A stretch of DNA of 64,000 nt. Source: Sphingomonadaceae bacterium (GTDB taxonomy: Bacteria > Pseudomonadota > Alphaproteobacteria > Sphingomonadales > Sphingomonadaceae). The stretch lies in the NCBI GenBank assembly GCA_030147805.1, contig JASBUR010000040.1, forward strand, positions 1 to 64,000. Direction: 5' to 3'. Shown in pieces: positions 51,935 through 60,897 of this stretch (the stretch's first letter is position 1; each line of letters begins with the position of its first letter). Made by a program: the position numbers and the translations under genes. Below the pieces are notes generated by a model. That model was given only the letters and a program-made list of their open reading frames with translations, was not told the origin of the DNA and searched no databases.

Positions 51935-52513
51935 ATGGACATTCGCGTTTCGGGCCACAAAGTCGACGTCGGCAGCGCATTCAAGGAGCTTGCCACCACG
52001 CGAGTCCAGGATATGACCGAGAAGCATTTCTCGCGCGCGGTCGGCGCCAACGTCACGCTCGAGCCCGGACCGCACGACCATGGCTTCGTCTGCGACATCC
52101 TCATTCCGGTCAACAACGGCATCGTCCTCAAGGGATCGGGCCGCAGCCCCGAGGCGCGGCAGGCGTTCGACCAGGCTGCCGACAAGATCGAAAAGCAGCT
52201 GCGCCGCTATTCGCGCCGGCTGAAGGATCGCCACGGCCCCGGCACCGACCGCAACGGCGAGCGCAACGGCAATCCCGACTTCAACGCCGGCTACACGGTG
52301 TTCAAGGCCGACGAGGAGCCCGCCGATCATCCGATGACGATCGCCGAGACCCGGGTCGACGTGCCCGAGGCGAGCGTGTCCGACGCGGTGATGATGCTCG
52401 ACCTGCGCAACACCACGGCGCTGCTGTTCAAGAACAGCAAGACCGGCGTTCACAACATGGTCTACCGACGCGAGGACGGCAACATCGGCTGGGTCGAGCC
52501 CAAGGCGGACTAG
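51935..52513 (+). CDS. hpf: ribosome hibernation-promoting factor, long form
   Basis: A 192-aa protein that binds 100S-type ribosome dimers in stationary phase. The N-terminal RaiA-like domain (MDIRVSGHKVDVGSAFKELATTRVQDMTEKHF) is followed by a flexible linker (GPGTDRNGERNGN) and the C-terminal dimerisation domain (PMTIAETRVDVPEASVSDAVMMLDL, FKNSKTGVHNMVYRREDGNIGWVEPK). ATG 51935 with the strong GAGGAGG at 51922-51928 fixes the start. It is followed by ptsN, the usual pair. Confidence 0.95.
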   Translation: MDIRVSGHKVDVGSAFKELATTRVQDMTEKHFSRAVGANVTLEPGPHDHGFVCDILIPVNNGIVLKGSGRSPEARQAFDQAADKIEKQLRRYSRRLKDRHGPGTDRNGERNGNPDFNAGYTVFKADEEPADHPMTIAETRVDVPEASVSDAVMMLDLRNTTALLFKNSKTGVHNMVYRREDGNIGWVEPKAD

Positions 52514-52597
52514 CGGCCCCCGGGCTGCAAAGCTGGACCCGCGACGCGGTTGCGCCTATGGGGCGGGCCGCGTCCGGGATTGGGACAATAGCATATC

Positions 52598-53062
52598 ATG
52601 GATCTTCAGGAATTCCTGACGCCGGCAGCGGTCGTTGCCGATCTTCGCGTCCCGTCGAAGAAGGCGTTGCTGCAGCAGCTGGCGCATCGCGCCGCCGCGC
52701 TCACCGGGCTCGACGAGCGCCGCCTGCTCGACACGATCGCCGAGCGCGAGCGACTCGGCTCGACCGGTTTCGGCGGCGGCGTCGCCATTCCGCACGGCAA
52801 GGTCGACGGGCTGGGCAGCGTGTTCGGGCTGTTCGCACGGCTGGCCGCGCCGCTCGACTATGACGCGCTCGACCGTCAGCCGGTCGACCTGGTGTTCCTG
52901 CTGCTGGCGCCGCAGGGCGCCGGCGCCGATCATCTGAAGGCGCTGGCCGCGGTCAGCCGCACCTTCCGCGACCGCGCGGTCACCGCCAAGCTGCGCGCCG
53001 CCACCTCCGCCGACGCGCTTTATGCTATGTTAGCGAACGGCACGCATAGTCGCGCCGCCTGA
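52598..53062 (+). CDS. ptsN: PTS IIA-like nitrogen regulatory protein PtsN
   Basis: A 154-aa EIIA-Ntr phosphocarrier protein: LTPAAVVADLRVPSKKALLQQLAHRAAALTGLDERRLLDTI, and the phosphorylated histidine in GFGGGVAIPHGKVDGL near 65. It receives phosphate from the Ntr-PTS and adjusts nitrogen, potassium and stress pathways. Its place after hpf is conserved; rpoN is not here. Confidence 0.93.
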   Translation: MDLQEFLTPAAVVADLRVPSKKALLQQLAHRAAALTGLDERRLLDTIAERERLGSTGFGGGVAIPHGKVDGLGSVFGLFARLAAPLDYDALDRQPVDLVFLLLAPQGAGADHLKALAAVSRTFRDRAVTAKLRAATSADALYAMLANGTHSRAA

Positions 53063-53087
53063 TTCGCGAACCGCCGGAGGACGGCGC

Positions 53088-53453
53088 ATGCAAGACGATG
53101 CCCACGAACCGCGCGAGGTGCGGCGGCGGACGGTGCTGCTGGCCGGCAGCGTCGTCTACAACCGCCAGCATTTCCCCTGCCGCGTGCGCAACGTCTCGGT
53201 GAGCGGCATGCAGGTCGAGATCGACGTGCCGCTGGCGCCGGGAACCCCCGTCCATGCCGAGCTGCCGCGCTACGGCCGCTTTCCCGCGGTCGTCGCCTGG
53301 ATCGAGGGGCGGATGATGGGGCTGGTGTTCCCCGAGGGCGCGGCCGGCGGGCTGGCGCGCTTCGGCGAGGCGGCGGTCCGGCTCGGGCTGATCGACCCGC
53401 CCGCCGCGGAGACGCCCGACGCCCGGGTCGCGCCGCTGCCGTCGCGCCGATGA
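53088..53453 (+). CDS. PilZ domain-containing protein
   Basis: A 121-aa single PilZ domain protein. The c-di-GMP motif is REVRRR (RxxxR, residues 7-12) and the later NVSVSGMQVEI (D/NxSxxG near 43). It probably binds c-di-GMP and signals by contact, but the partner is unknown. It starts at ATG 53088, 25 bp after ptsN, and ATG of the thioesterase overlaps its stop. Confidence 0.85.
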   Translation: MQDDAHEPREVRRRTVLLAGSVVYNRQHFPCRVRNVSVSGMQVEIDVPLAPGTPVHAELPRYGRFPAVVAWIEGRMMGLVFPEGAAGGLARFGEAAVRLGLIDPPAAETPDARVAPLPSRR

Positions 53454-53896
53454 GCGGCCATTTCCGCGCGCTCGAGGCGCTCTACGCCGCCGCGCCGATC
53501 AACCACAAGTTCAGCTCGCGGCTGCAGATCACCGCGCCGGGACGCAGCCGCATCGACTTCGACATCACCCCCGAGCTGTTCCACGGCGCCGGCGCCGCGC
53601 ACGGCACCGTCTACTTCAAGATGCTCGACGACGCGGCCTTCTATGCCGCCAACAGCCTCGTCGAGGACATGTTCGTGCTGACCACCGCCTTCAACCTGCT
53701 GCTGACGCGGCCGGTACATGAGGGGCCGCTGGTCGCCGAGGGACGCTGGATCAGCGGCACGCGACGCGTGCTGATCGCCGAAAGCTGGCTCGTCGGTCCC
53801 GACGGCGAGGAGGTCGGACGCGGCACCGGCACCTTCATGCGCTCGCGCATCGAGCTGAAGAGCCTGCCCGCCTATGCCGATGCGCTCGGGCGGTGA
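53450..53896 (+). CDS. PaaI family hot-dog thioesterase
   Basis: A 148-aa single hot-dog domain with FHGAGAAHGTVYFKMLDDAAFYAANS near 42 (HG pair plus the Asp), VLTTAFNLLLTRPVHEGPLVAEGRWISGTRRVLIAESWLV and GRGTGTFMRSRIEL. It likely hydrolyses an acyl-CoA thioester; the substrate is unknown. It is between the PilZ and DUF1491 genes with 4-bp overlaps. Confidence 0.88.
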   Translation: MSGHFRALEALYAAAPINHKFSSRLQITAPGRSRIDFDITPELFHGAGAAHGTVYFKMLDDAAFYAANSLVEDMFVLTTAFNLLLTRPVHEGPLVAEGRWISGTRRVLIAESWLVGPDGEEVGRGTGTFMRSRIELKSLPAYADALGR

Positions 53897-54225
53897 GCAA
53901 GCTCAACGCCAAGCTGTGGGTGAGCGCGATCGTCCGGCTGGCGCAATCGCGCGGCGATTTCGCCACGATCGCCAAAAAGGGCGACGAAACAGCCGGTCAG
54001 GTCATTTTGGTGGCACGGCGCCGAAACGGTCATGTGCAAGTCTATAGTCGCACGATGAATGTTCGCGGCGACTATAGTTGGACGGTCGCAATCGCGAGTC
54101 CTCCCCAAGAATTAGGCAAAGTTAACGACTACCTCGACCGGCAGCGTCGCTACGACCCCGATCTGTGGATTGTCGATCTGGACACCGAGAATCCAGAACG
54201 CTTCGTCGTAGATGAGTTGATTTGA
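53893..54225 (+). CDS. DUF1491 family protein
   Basis: A 110-aa protein with KLWVSAIVRLAQSRGDFATIAKKGDETAGQVILVARRRNG and DYLDRQRRYDPDLWIVDLDTENPERFV, as in the DUF1491 family of alphaproteobacteria. The function is unknown. It starts at GTG 53893, overlapping the thioesterase. From about 53.97 kb it becomes clearly less GC-rich than its neighbours. A hairpin follows the stop. Confidence 0.88.
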   Translation: MSKLNAKLWVSAIVRLAQSRGDFATIAKKGDETAGQVILVARRRNGHVQVYSRTMNVRGDYSWTVAIASPPQELGKVNDYLDRQRRYDPDLWIVDLDTENPERFVVDELI

Positions 54226-54253
54226 CGGAACCGCCCTGAGAAGGGGCTCCGTC
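54224..54253 (+). terminator. weak hairpin after the DUF1491 gene
   Basis: GACGGA (54224-54229) pairs with TCCGTC (54248-54253) and CCCT with AGGG inside it, around a GAGA loop. There is no U-tract, so a terminator role is only possible. The next ~135 bp hold nothing that I recognise; the promoter of the SleB-like gene must be there. Confidence 0.35.
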
Positions 54254-54390
54254 GAAACAAGGTCGCGCTCCCAGGCAGGGTATCGGGGGCGCAAAGACCA
54301 GACGGCGGGTTCAGGGTTTCAAGCGCATTCTACAACACGGCCCCTGCGGGCGCGCGAGAAGGCTGACCGCTGCACGGTGGTTACGGTTGA

Positions 54391-55083
54391 ATGATTCGTT
54401 CGGTTCGTGTCGCGCTTACGGCGGTGGCCAGTCTGACGCTCCTCGCGGCAGGCCGGGTTCCCCAGATGATTGCCGATGAAGTCGCGGCGCCGACGAGCCA
54501 CCAACAAAGCATCGAGCCGGCGGTTCCCGCCGCGCACACCCCGCTTCCCGCCGGCTTCCAGCTCGCGTCGCTGACGCGCCCGACCGGCCCGCAGCTCGCC
54601 ATGTCGATCCCCGACGAGGACGACGGCCTGGTTCTGTCCGACGACGAGGTTCCCGAGGTGCGCTCGCTGCGCGAGCTCGTCGACAAGATCGGCGAACTGC
54701 CCTCGGTCGAGCTCGACGAGGAAATGCGCTGCCTGGCGGTCGCGGTCTATTATGAATCGAAGGGCGAGCCGCTCGAGGGCCAGCTCGCCGTCGCGCAGGT
54801 CATCCTCAACCGGCGCGACTCGGGGCGCTTCCCGTCGTCGCTGTGCGGCGTCGTCTACCAGCGCGGCCAGTTCTCCTTCACCTGGGACGGCCGCCCCGAC
54901 AGCCCGTCGAACAGTGCGACGTGGCAGACCGCGCAGGCGATCGCGATGATCGCGGCGGCCGACGACTGGCGCGAGATCGTTCCCGACGCCACGCATTTCC
55001 ACGCGACGCGCGTCCGGCCGGGCTGGTCGAAGCTGCAGCGCGTCTCGGCGGTGGGCAACCACGTCTTCTACCGCATGCGCTGA
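54391..55083 (+). CDS. cell wall hydrolase, SleB/Hydrolase_2 domain
   Basis: A 230-aa exported protein. After an N-terminal signal or anchor (MIRSVRVALTAVASLTLLAAG) and a linker of about 85 residues comes the SleB-type domain (from about 108): MRCLAVAVYYESKGEPLEGQLAVAQVILNRRDSGRFPSSLCGVVYQRGQFSFTW with the catalytic Glu in YYESKGE, ending THFHATRVRPGW, VSAVGNHVFYR. Such enzymes cleave peptidoglycan glycans in spores (SleB) and in Gram-negative cell wall remodelling. Confidence 0.88.
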   Translation: MIRSVRVALTAVASLTLLAAGRVPQMIADEVAAPTSHQQSIEPAVPAAHTPLPAGFQLASLTRPTGPQLAMSIPDEDDGLVLSDDEVPEVRSLRELVDKIGELPSVELDEEMRCLAVAVYYESKGEPLEGQLAVAQVILNRRDSGRFPSSLCGVVYQRGQFSFTWDGRPDSPSNSATWQTAQAIAMIAAADDWREIVPDATHFHATRVRPGWSKLQRVSAVGNHVFYRMR

Positions 55084-55154
55084 GCGGTTGCGCCGCACCG
55101 GGTGCGGCGCATTTTGGCGCTGACGTTCCCTTATCGTTCCGCTACGCTGCCGGC

Positions 55155-55652
55155 ATGGCCAGCCTTGCCGACCCGAGTCCGGAGCTTCAGCGCGTCACCG
55201 CTGTCGACGTGGCGCGCGGGGTGTGCCGGCTGCTGTATCGCCAGGGCTTCGCGTCGCTGTGCGAGGTGCCGCTCGGCAACGGACGGCGCGCCGACGTCAT
55301 CGGGCTCTGCGACCGCGGCACGATCACGCTCGTCGAGATCAAGGTGTCGATGGCCGACCTGCGCGGCGACCTGAAATGGCCCGACTATCTCGACTATTGC
55401 GACCGCTATTTTTGGGCGGTGCCCGACGTCTTCGACCATGACGCGCTCGAGGAGCTGCACTTCATGCCGCACCGCGCCGGCCTGATCGTCGCCGACCGCT
55501 TCGACGCGGCGGTGGTGCGCGACGCGGCGGTGGTGCCACTCAATGCGGCGCGGCGCAAGGCCGAGACGCTGCGCTTCGCGCGCCGGGCGGCGCAGCGGCT
55601 GCTGGGGATCAACGACCCGAACCTGCAGGCGTCGGTTTCTGAGATCGGGTAG
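55155..55652 (+). CDS. mmcB: MmcB family DNA repair protein
   Basis: A 165-aa protein with a PD-(D/E)XK-like nuclease pattern: RRADVIGLCDRGTITLVEIKVSMADLRGDLKWPDYLDYCDRYFWAVP, with Asp and the E-I-K core near 70. MmcB is a SOS-regulated mismatch or mitomycin-damage repair factor in Caulobacter, and this family member may share that role. I chose ATG 55155 (MASLADPSPELQ); the upstream frame overlaps the SleB gene. I see no clear LexA box before it. Confidence 0.88.
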   Translation: MASLADPSPELQRVTAVDVARGVCRLLYRQGFASLCEVPLGNGRRADVIGLCDRGTITLVEIKVSMADLRGDLKWPDYLDYCDRYFWAVPDVFDHDALEELHFMPHRAGLIVADRFDAAVVRDAAVVPLNAARRKAETLRFARRAAQRLLGINDPNLQASVSEIG

Positions 55653-55658
55653 GCGGTC

Positions 55659-56225
55659 CTACCGCGGCGAGCGCTTGGCGAGAATCCGCTGCAGCGTCCG
55701 GCGGTGCATCTTCAGCCGGCGTGCGGTTTCGGAGACGTTGCGGTCGCACAGTTCATAGACGCGCTGGATATGCTCCCAGCGGACGCGATCGGCCGACATC
55801 GGCTCGGTCGGCGGCTCGGGGCGTTCGCCCAGGCCCACGGTCAGCGCCTTGACGATGTCGTCGGGATCGGCGGGCTTCGCCAGATAGTCGACCGCGCCGG
55901 TCTTCACCGCGGCGACCGCGGTGGCGAGATTGCCGTAGCCGGTGAGGATGACGATCTTCACGTCGGGGCGCAGCGCGCGCAGGTCGGCGACGAGGTCGAG
56001 TCCGTTGCCGTCCTCGAGCCGCATGTCGACGACCGCATAGCCGGGCTTCGCCTGCGCCGCGAGACGGCGCGCCTCGGCGATGCCGCCGGCGGCGACGACG
56101 GTGAATCCGCGCCGCTCGAGCGTCGTCGCCAGTCGCTGGCGGAAGGCCTGGTCGTCGTCGACCAGCAGCAGCGGCGCCTGGATGTCGGCCGGCGCTTCGC
56201 CGGCGTGTAGGGTGGCCATCGTCAT
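55659..56225 (-). CDS. actR: redox response regulator ActR/RegA/PrrA
   Basis: A 188-aa response regulator. The receiver (LLLVDDDQAFRQRL, acceptor Asp in AVVDMRLEDGNGLDL near 63, ILTGYGNLATAV, YLAKPADPDDI) is followed by a proline-rich linker (RPEPPTEPMSAD) and a Fis-like HTH (CDRNVSETARRLKMHRRTLQRIL), the invariant helix of the RegA family. It overlaps actS (ATGA). ActR-type regulators control respiration, photosynthesis or carbon and nitrogen metabolism with redox state. Confidence 0.94.
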   Translation of the reverse strand: MTMATLHAGEAPADIQAPLLLVDDDQAFRQRLATTLERRGFTVVAAGGIAEARRLAAQAKPGYAVVDMRLEDGNGLDLVADLRALRPDVKIVILTGYGNLATAVAAVKTGAVDYLAKPADPDDIVKALTVGLGERPEPPTEPMSADRVRWEHIQRVYELCDRNVSETARRLKMHRRTLQRILAKRSPR

Positions 56226-57511
56226 CGTCCTTGATCGTCGTTCCGTTCGATATGGGTACGCCGCCAGCGAATTTCGACCTTTGCGCCGCCCTCGGGCGCA
56301 TTGGAGAAAGCGATTTGGCCGCCGGTCCGTTCCAGCAGCGTCGTGGCGATGAAGATGCCGAGCCCGGTCCCGCCCGATCCCGAGCGCGACGGCCCGAGGA
56401 ACGGCTCGCCCAGTTCGGGCAGCAGCCCGGCGGGAAAGCCGGGACCGTCGTCGGTGACGGCGACGACCAGATCGGGGCCGTCGAGCGCCGCGTGCAGCGT
56501 CACCTGCGTCGCGGCGTGGCGCGCGGCGTTGCCGACGAGATTGGCGAGCCCGTGCAGCAGCTCGGGCGAGCGCTGCAGCCGGATCGGCGCCGCGTCGGGC
56601 GTCGCCTCGATCGCGATGCGGCGCTGCGGCTCATAGGGTTGCGCCACCTCGCGCAGCAGCGCCGCCAGCGCCAGCGTCGGGAAGGGATCCTCGCCCTCGG
56701 CGCGCCGCGCGAGGTCGGCGAGGATGTCGCGGCTGCGCTTGGTCTCCTGGTTGAGCAGGCGGATGTCGTCGCCGAACTCGGGGTCGTCGCCGATCGCTTC
56801 GGCGAGGTCGCGGGCGACGAGCGTGATCGTGCCGAGCGGCCCGCCGAGCTCGTGCGCGGCGGCGGCGGCAAGCGCGCCGAGCGCCGACATCTTGGCCTCG
56901 CGCTCGAGCGCGCCCTGCGTCGCCGCGAGCGCCAGCGCATGGCGGCGCCCCTCGTGCGAGATCCGCCAAGCATAGGCGGCGAGGAACCCCATGCCGAGCG
57001 CCTCGGCGATGAGGATGCCGAGCCGGTAGGTTTCGGGCAGCTGGAAGTCGCTGCCGCCCCACGGCAGCGGCAGCGCCCAGCGCCATTGCGCAACGAGGAT
57101 CAGGACGGCGAGCAGCACCACCGAGATGGTGGCGCGCGCCGAAAGCAGCGTCGCGGCAACGGTGGTCGGCACCAGCAGCAGCAGCGCGAAGGGATTGGCG
57201 AGCCCGCCGGTCAGGAACACCAGCACGCCGAGCTGGACGAGGTCGAAGGCGAGGTGGAGCAGCGCCTCGCGCCCGGCGAGGCGGGCGTTGCGCGGATAGA
57301 GCGTCAGCAGCCCGGCGTTGAGCATTGCCGAGGCGCCGATCGCGGCGAGCGCCGGCCCCCAGGGCAGCGGAAAGCCGAGCAGCCCGCCGACGACTCCGAG
57401 CGTCGCCAGCTGCCCGGCGATGCCGAGCCAGCGCAGCGCGACGAGCGTGCGGACGCGGACGTCGGGAACGCCGAGGCGCAGGAAGGCGAAGCGGCGGGTG
57501 CGTTCCATCAT
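56222..57511 (-). CDS. actS: redox sensor histidine kinase ActS/RegB/PrrB
   Basis: A 429-aa membrane kinase: six transmembrane helices (about 20-195) including the quinone-binding heptad in TGGLANPFALLLL near 105, the H-box AKMSALGALAAAAAHELGGPLGTI near 220, and an ATPase domain (NLVGNAARHA, DDGPGFP, GGTGLGIFIA). The redox-active cysteine of RegB, expected in the segment LLNQETKRSRDILADLARR about 40 residues after the H-box, is serine, and the whole protein has no cysteine. Quinone sensing may be its only input. It shares a 4-bp overlap with actR. Confidence 0.92.
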   Translation of the reverse strand: MMERTRRFAFLRLGVPDVRVRTLVALRWLGIAGQLATLGVVGGLLGFPLPWGPALAAIGASAMLNAGLLTLYPRNARLAGREALLHLAFDLVQLGVLVFLTGGLANPFALLLLVPTTVAATLLSARATISVVLLAVLILVAQWRWALPLPWGGSDFQLPETYRLGILIAEALGMGFLAAYAWRISHEGRRHALALAATQGALEREAKMSALGALAAAAAHELGGPLGTITLVARDLAEAIGDDPEFGDDIRLLNQETKRSRDILADLARRAEGEDPFPTLALAALLREVAQPYEPQRRIAIEATPDAAPIRLQRSPELLHGLANLVGNAARHAATQVTLHAALDGPDLVVAVTDDGPGFPAGLLPELGEPFLGPSRSGSGGTGLGIFIATTLLERTGGQIAFSNAPEGGAKVEIRWRRTHIERNDDQGR

Positions 57512-57632
57512 CAGCGCTTATACGCGCGCCGTCGCGCGAAGGCTTCACCTGCCGTTCAGGCGGGGCGACCTAGGGCGATTTGACCACCTTGTTCGTGCCG
57601 CGATTGCAGCCTAGAGGCCAGCTTCTAAACCG

Positions 57633-59714
57633 ATGGCTGCCACCCCACCCCGCCGAAACCGACCTGCCGCGACTCGCGGTTCCCGCAAGCCGGCGCGCGG
57701 CCCGGTCGCGCGCGCGGCGATCACGCTGTTCAAGATCGGCATCGGCGCCGGTCTGCTGCTGGCGCTGCTGCTGGCGGTCGCGGTCGCGATCTCGATGGCG
57801 TCGCTGCCCGGCTACCGCGAGCTGATGCGTTCGCCCAACGGGCAGATGGTGCAGGTGCGCTCGGCCGACGGCGCCGTGCTGGTGTCGGTCGGCCCCTCCT
57901 ACGGCGAATGGCTGGCGTTCGACGAGATCCCCAAGACGATGGTCGACGCGATGATCGCGGTCGAGGACCGGCGCTTCTACAGCCATCCGGGCGTCGACCC
58001 GATCGGCACGGCGCGTGCGCTCGTCGTCAACATCCAGCGCGGCGGCTCGGCGCAGGGCGGATCGACGATCACCCAGCAGCTCGCGCGCAACATCTTCCTG
58101 ACCGCGGCGCAGAACTACACGCGCAAGGTGCGCGAGGCGATCCTGGCGCTGGCGCTCGAGCAGCGCTTCACCAAGCGCGAGATCCTCGAACTCTATCTCA
58201 ACCGCGTCTATTTCGGCGGCGGCGCCTATGGCATCGACGCGGCGGCGCGCAAGTTCTACGGCCACGGCGCGCAGCAGCTGAGCCTCGAGGAGGCCGCGGT
58301 GATCGCCGGGCTGGTCAAGGCGCCGTCGCGCTATGCGCCGTCGTCCGATCCCGCCAAGGCCAAGCGCCGCGCCAAGACCGTCATCGCGGTGATGGCCGAC
58401 GCCGGCCGGATCACCGCCGCCGAGGCCGCCGCCGCCGATATCGACTCGCTGCGCTTCGCGCCGCAGCCCCGGCAGAACAACGTCCGCTATTTCACCGACT
58501 GGGTGCTCGCCGAACTCGAGACGCTGACCGACGAGACGGTCGAGCCGCTCGTCGTCACCACCACGCTGATGTCGGGGATGCAGCAGGCCGCCGACCGGGC
58601 GATCGGCGCGCACACCCCCGCCGGCGCGCAGGGCGCGCTCGTCGCGATGTCGACCGACGGCGCGGTGCGCGCGATGGTCGGCGGCCGCGACTATGTCACC
58701 TCGATCTACAATCGCGCGACCTCGTCGCGGCGTCCCGGCGGTTCGGCGTTCAAGCTCTTCGTCTATCTCGCGGCGCTCGAGGACGGCGTCGAGCCCGACG
58801 ACATCGTCGTCGACGAGCCGGTGAGCTTCGGCAAGTGGAGCCCGCGCAACAACGATCGCACCTACCGTGGCGAGATGACGGTGCGGCAGGCGTTCGCGAT
58901 GTCGGTCAACACCGTCGCGGTGCAGCTCGCGCAGCGCGTCGGCTTCGATACCGTCGCCGACATGGCGCGCCGCTTCGGCATCACCACCAAGATCGAGCGG
59001 CAGCCGGCGATGGCGCTCGGCACCTCCGACGTCAACCTGCTCGAGATGACCTCGGCCTATGCCAGCGTCGCACGCGGCGGCGTCGAGGCGGCGCCCTATG
59101 CGATCACCAAGGTGACGACGACGCGCGGCCGCACGCTCTACACGCGCGAGGCCGAGGAGGCGCGCATGCTCGTCGCGCCCTGGGTGGCGGCGAAGATGAC
59201 CGACCTGCTGAAAGCGGTGGTCGACAGCGGCACCGGACGGCGTGCCGCGATCGGCCGCGAGGTGGCGGGCAAGACCGGCACGACGAGTTCGAACCGCGAC
59301 GGCTGGTTCCTCGGCTTCACCGGCGACATCGCCGCCGGCGTGTGGATGGGCCGCGACGACAACACGGTGGTCGGCGGGCTCGCCGGCGGCCGCGCGCCGA
59401 CGATGGCCTGGGCCGATTTCATGCGCGTCGCCACCAAGGGCATGGCGCCGCAGTCGCTGCAGACCGACGTCAGCCTGCCCGAGGACGGTTTCGGCGAACC
59501 CGATGCCGAGGTCTACGGCATCTATCCGCCGGGCGAGGAGCCGCTGCTCGACGACGATGGCGTGCCGGTCGCCGAGGCGGCGCCCGAGAGCCCGCGCGCG
59601 CCGCCGCCGCCGCGGCTCGAGGGCGATTTCCTCGACGAGATCCTCGCCGAGCCGCCGACGCCGCGCGCGCCGCCGCCCGGCTCACCCTCCGGAGCCGCGC
59701 CCGACCCAATGTAG
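57633..59714 (+). CDS. class A penicillin-binding protein 1A family
   Basis: A 693-aa bifunctional peptidoglycan synthase. Cytoplasmic basic N-terminus, transmembrane helix (about 30-56), glycosyltransferase domain GT51 (MIAVEDRRFYSHPGVDP with the catalytic Glu, GGSTITQQLARNIFL, KREILELYLNRVYFGGGAYG) and transpeptidase domain: PGGSAFKLFVYLAALE (Ser-x-x-Lys), SVNTVAVQLA (SxN) and GKTGTTSSNRDGWF (KTG). The C-terminus is Pro-rich and disordered (PRAPPPPRLEG, PRAPPPG). It ends by overlapping the convergent YgjP-like gene by 33 bp. Confidence 0.96.
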   Translation: MAATPPRRNRPAATRGSRKPARGPVARAAITLFKIGIGAGLLLALLLAVAVAISMASLPGYRELMRSPNGQMVQVRSADGAVLVSVGPSYGEWLAFDEIPKTMVDAMIAVEDRRFYSHPGVDPIGTARALVVNIQRGGSAQGGSTITQQLARNIFLTAAQNYTRKVREAILALALEQRFTKREILELYLNRVYFGGGAYGIDAAARKFYGHGAQQLSLEEAAVIAGLVKAPSRYAPSSDPAKAKRRAKTVIAVMADAGRITAAEAAAADIDSLRFAPQPRQNNVRYFTDWVLAELETLTDETVEPLVVTTTLMSGMQQAADRAIGAHTPAGAQGALVAMSTDGAVRAMVGGRDYVTSIYNRATSSRRPGGSAFKLFVYLAALEDGVEPDDIVVDEPVSFGKWSPRNNDRTYRGEMTVRQAFAMSVNTVAVQLAQRVGFDTVADMARRFGITTKIERQPAMALGTSDVNLLEMTSAYASVARGGVEAAPYAITKVTTTRGRTLYTREAEEARMLVAPWVAAKMTDLLKAVVDSGTGRRAAIGREVAGKTGTTSSNRDGWFLGFTGDIAAGVWMGRDDNTVVGGLAGGRAPTMAWADFMRVATKGMAPQSLQTDVSLPEDGFGEPDAEVYGIYPPGEEPLLDDDGVPVAEAAPESPRAPPPPRLEGDFLDEILAEPPTPRAPPPGSPSGAAPDPM

Positions 59715-60440
59715 CGCGGCGCCGTGGCGCCGGAGCCAGCGTCGCGCCGCCGCGATGTCGCCGTCGTAGAGCGACGCCGCCACCCGCCAGAAGTCGCGGC
59801 CATGGTCCATGTGCGCGAGATGCGCGACCTCGTGCGCGACGACGTAGCGGCGCACCTCGGGCGGCGCGAGGATCAGCCGCCAGCTGTAGGCGATGCGCGC
59901 CGTCGCCGAGCAGCTTCCCCAGCGCGAGGCGGTGTCGCGAACGGTGACCGCCGCGACGCGCCGGCCGAGGCGCGCCGCCTGTTCGTGCGTTTCGGCGGTC
60001 AGCACGGTACGCGCACGGCTGCGCAGATAGCGCTCGATGCGGCCGGCGAGCCCGTCCTCGGGCCCGCCGAGGCGCAGCGAGGCGCCGTCGCGGAGCACGG
60101 TGCGCGGCCGCGCCGGCGCCCAGTCGATCGTCACCGGCTCGCCTTCGAGCTCGAAGCTGCCGCCGGCGACGAAGCCGCTGGCGCGCGGCCAGCCGGCGAC
60201 GCGCGCCGCCAGCCAGTCGTGATGCGTGTCGACCATCGCCAGCGCCCGCTCGACCGAGGCGCGCGGCGGCAGCGACAGCCGGATGACGCCGCGCGTCGCG
60301 TCGGCGCGCAGCGTGACGCGCCGGGCGCGCGGGCTGGTCTTGATCTCGATCGGAATGCGGCGCCCGCCGATCTCGACGACGAGGTCGCGCGGCACCGTGG
60401 CCGACCGGGTGCCGAACAGCGTGCGCAGCGCCTGCCTCAC
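59682..60440 (-). CDS. YgjP-like metal-dependent hydrolase (DUF45)
   Basis: A 252-aa protein of the DUF45/SprT-like group with the zinc motif YVVAHEVAHLAHMDHGRDFWR near 207 (HExxH plus a distal histidine), RWGSCSATARIAYSWRLILAP before it, and an N-terminal beta domain (GGRRIPIEIKTSPRARRVTLRAD). The start is the GTG at 60440 (VRQALRTLFG), as the frame further up overlaps the YcgN gene. The role is unproven; members have been described as peptidase-like. Confidence 0.85.
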   Translation of the reverse strand: MRQALRTLFGTRSATVPRDLVVEIGGRRIPIEIKTSPRARRVTLRADATRGVIRLSLPPRASVERALAMVDTHHDWLAARVAGWPRASGFVAGGSFELEGEPVTIDWAPARPRTVLRDGASLRLGGPEDGLAGRIERYLRSRARTVLTAETHEQAARLGRRVAAVTVRDTASRWGSCSATARIAYSWRLILAPPEVRRYVVAHEVAHLAHMDHGRDFWRVAASLYDGDIAAARRWLRRHGAALHWVGRGSGG

Positions 60441-60450
60441 AGCCGTTGTT

Positions 60451-60897
60451 TCATAGGCGCCGATCGATGACGAAATTCTCGAGGTCGTCGCCGACCTCGT
60501 CCTCCGACACCGTCCAGCCGCGCACCGACTGGCCGGCGCTATGGACGGTCTCGGGGTCGCCGCTGACCAGCGGATGCCAGTCGGGCAGGTCCTTGCCTTC
60601 GGCGAGCAGCAGATAGGCGCAGGTCGACGGCAGCCAGTCGAGGTCGAGCACCTTCTCGGGAGTGAGCCGCACGCATTCGGGCACATAGGCGCGCCGGTTG
60701 CGATAGTCCTGGCAGCGGCCGGTGCGGCGGTCGAGCAGCCGGCAGGCGACGTTGGTCGCCATCAGCTCGCCCGACTCCTCGTCCTCGAGCTTGTGGACGC
60801 AGCATTTGCCGCAGCCGTCGCAGAGGCTCTCCCATTCGGCCCGGTCCATCTGGCGGAGCGATTTTTCCTGCCAGAAGGGGCGCGTCACCTCACCCAT
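60451..60897 (-). CDS. YcgN/UPF0260 cysteine cluster protein
   Basis: A 148-aa protein with a zinc- or Fe-S-type cysteine cluster: [20 protein letters not shown] near residue 28, [20 protein letters not shown] and [20 protein letters not shown]. Such clusters are of the YkgJ/CxxCxxCC family; its function is unknown. It overlaps the SCO gene by 13 bp and precedes the YgjP-like gene. Confidence 0.9.
   Translation of the reverse strand: MGEVTRPFWQEKSLRQMDRAEWESLCDGCGKCCVHKLEDEESGELMATNVACRLLDRRTGRCQDYRNRRAYVPECVRLTPEKVLDLDWLPSTCAYLLLAEGKDLPDWHPLVSGDPETVHSAGQSVRGWTVSEDEVGDDLENFVIDRRL

Noticed and set aside
54227-54253. EcfG-type general stress promoter (GGAAC...CGTT) before the SleB-like gene
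   Set aside because: GGAAC is present but the partner is CGTC with an 18-bp spacer, outside the usual pattern, and both lie in the arms of a hairpin.
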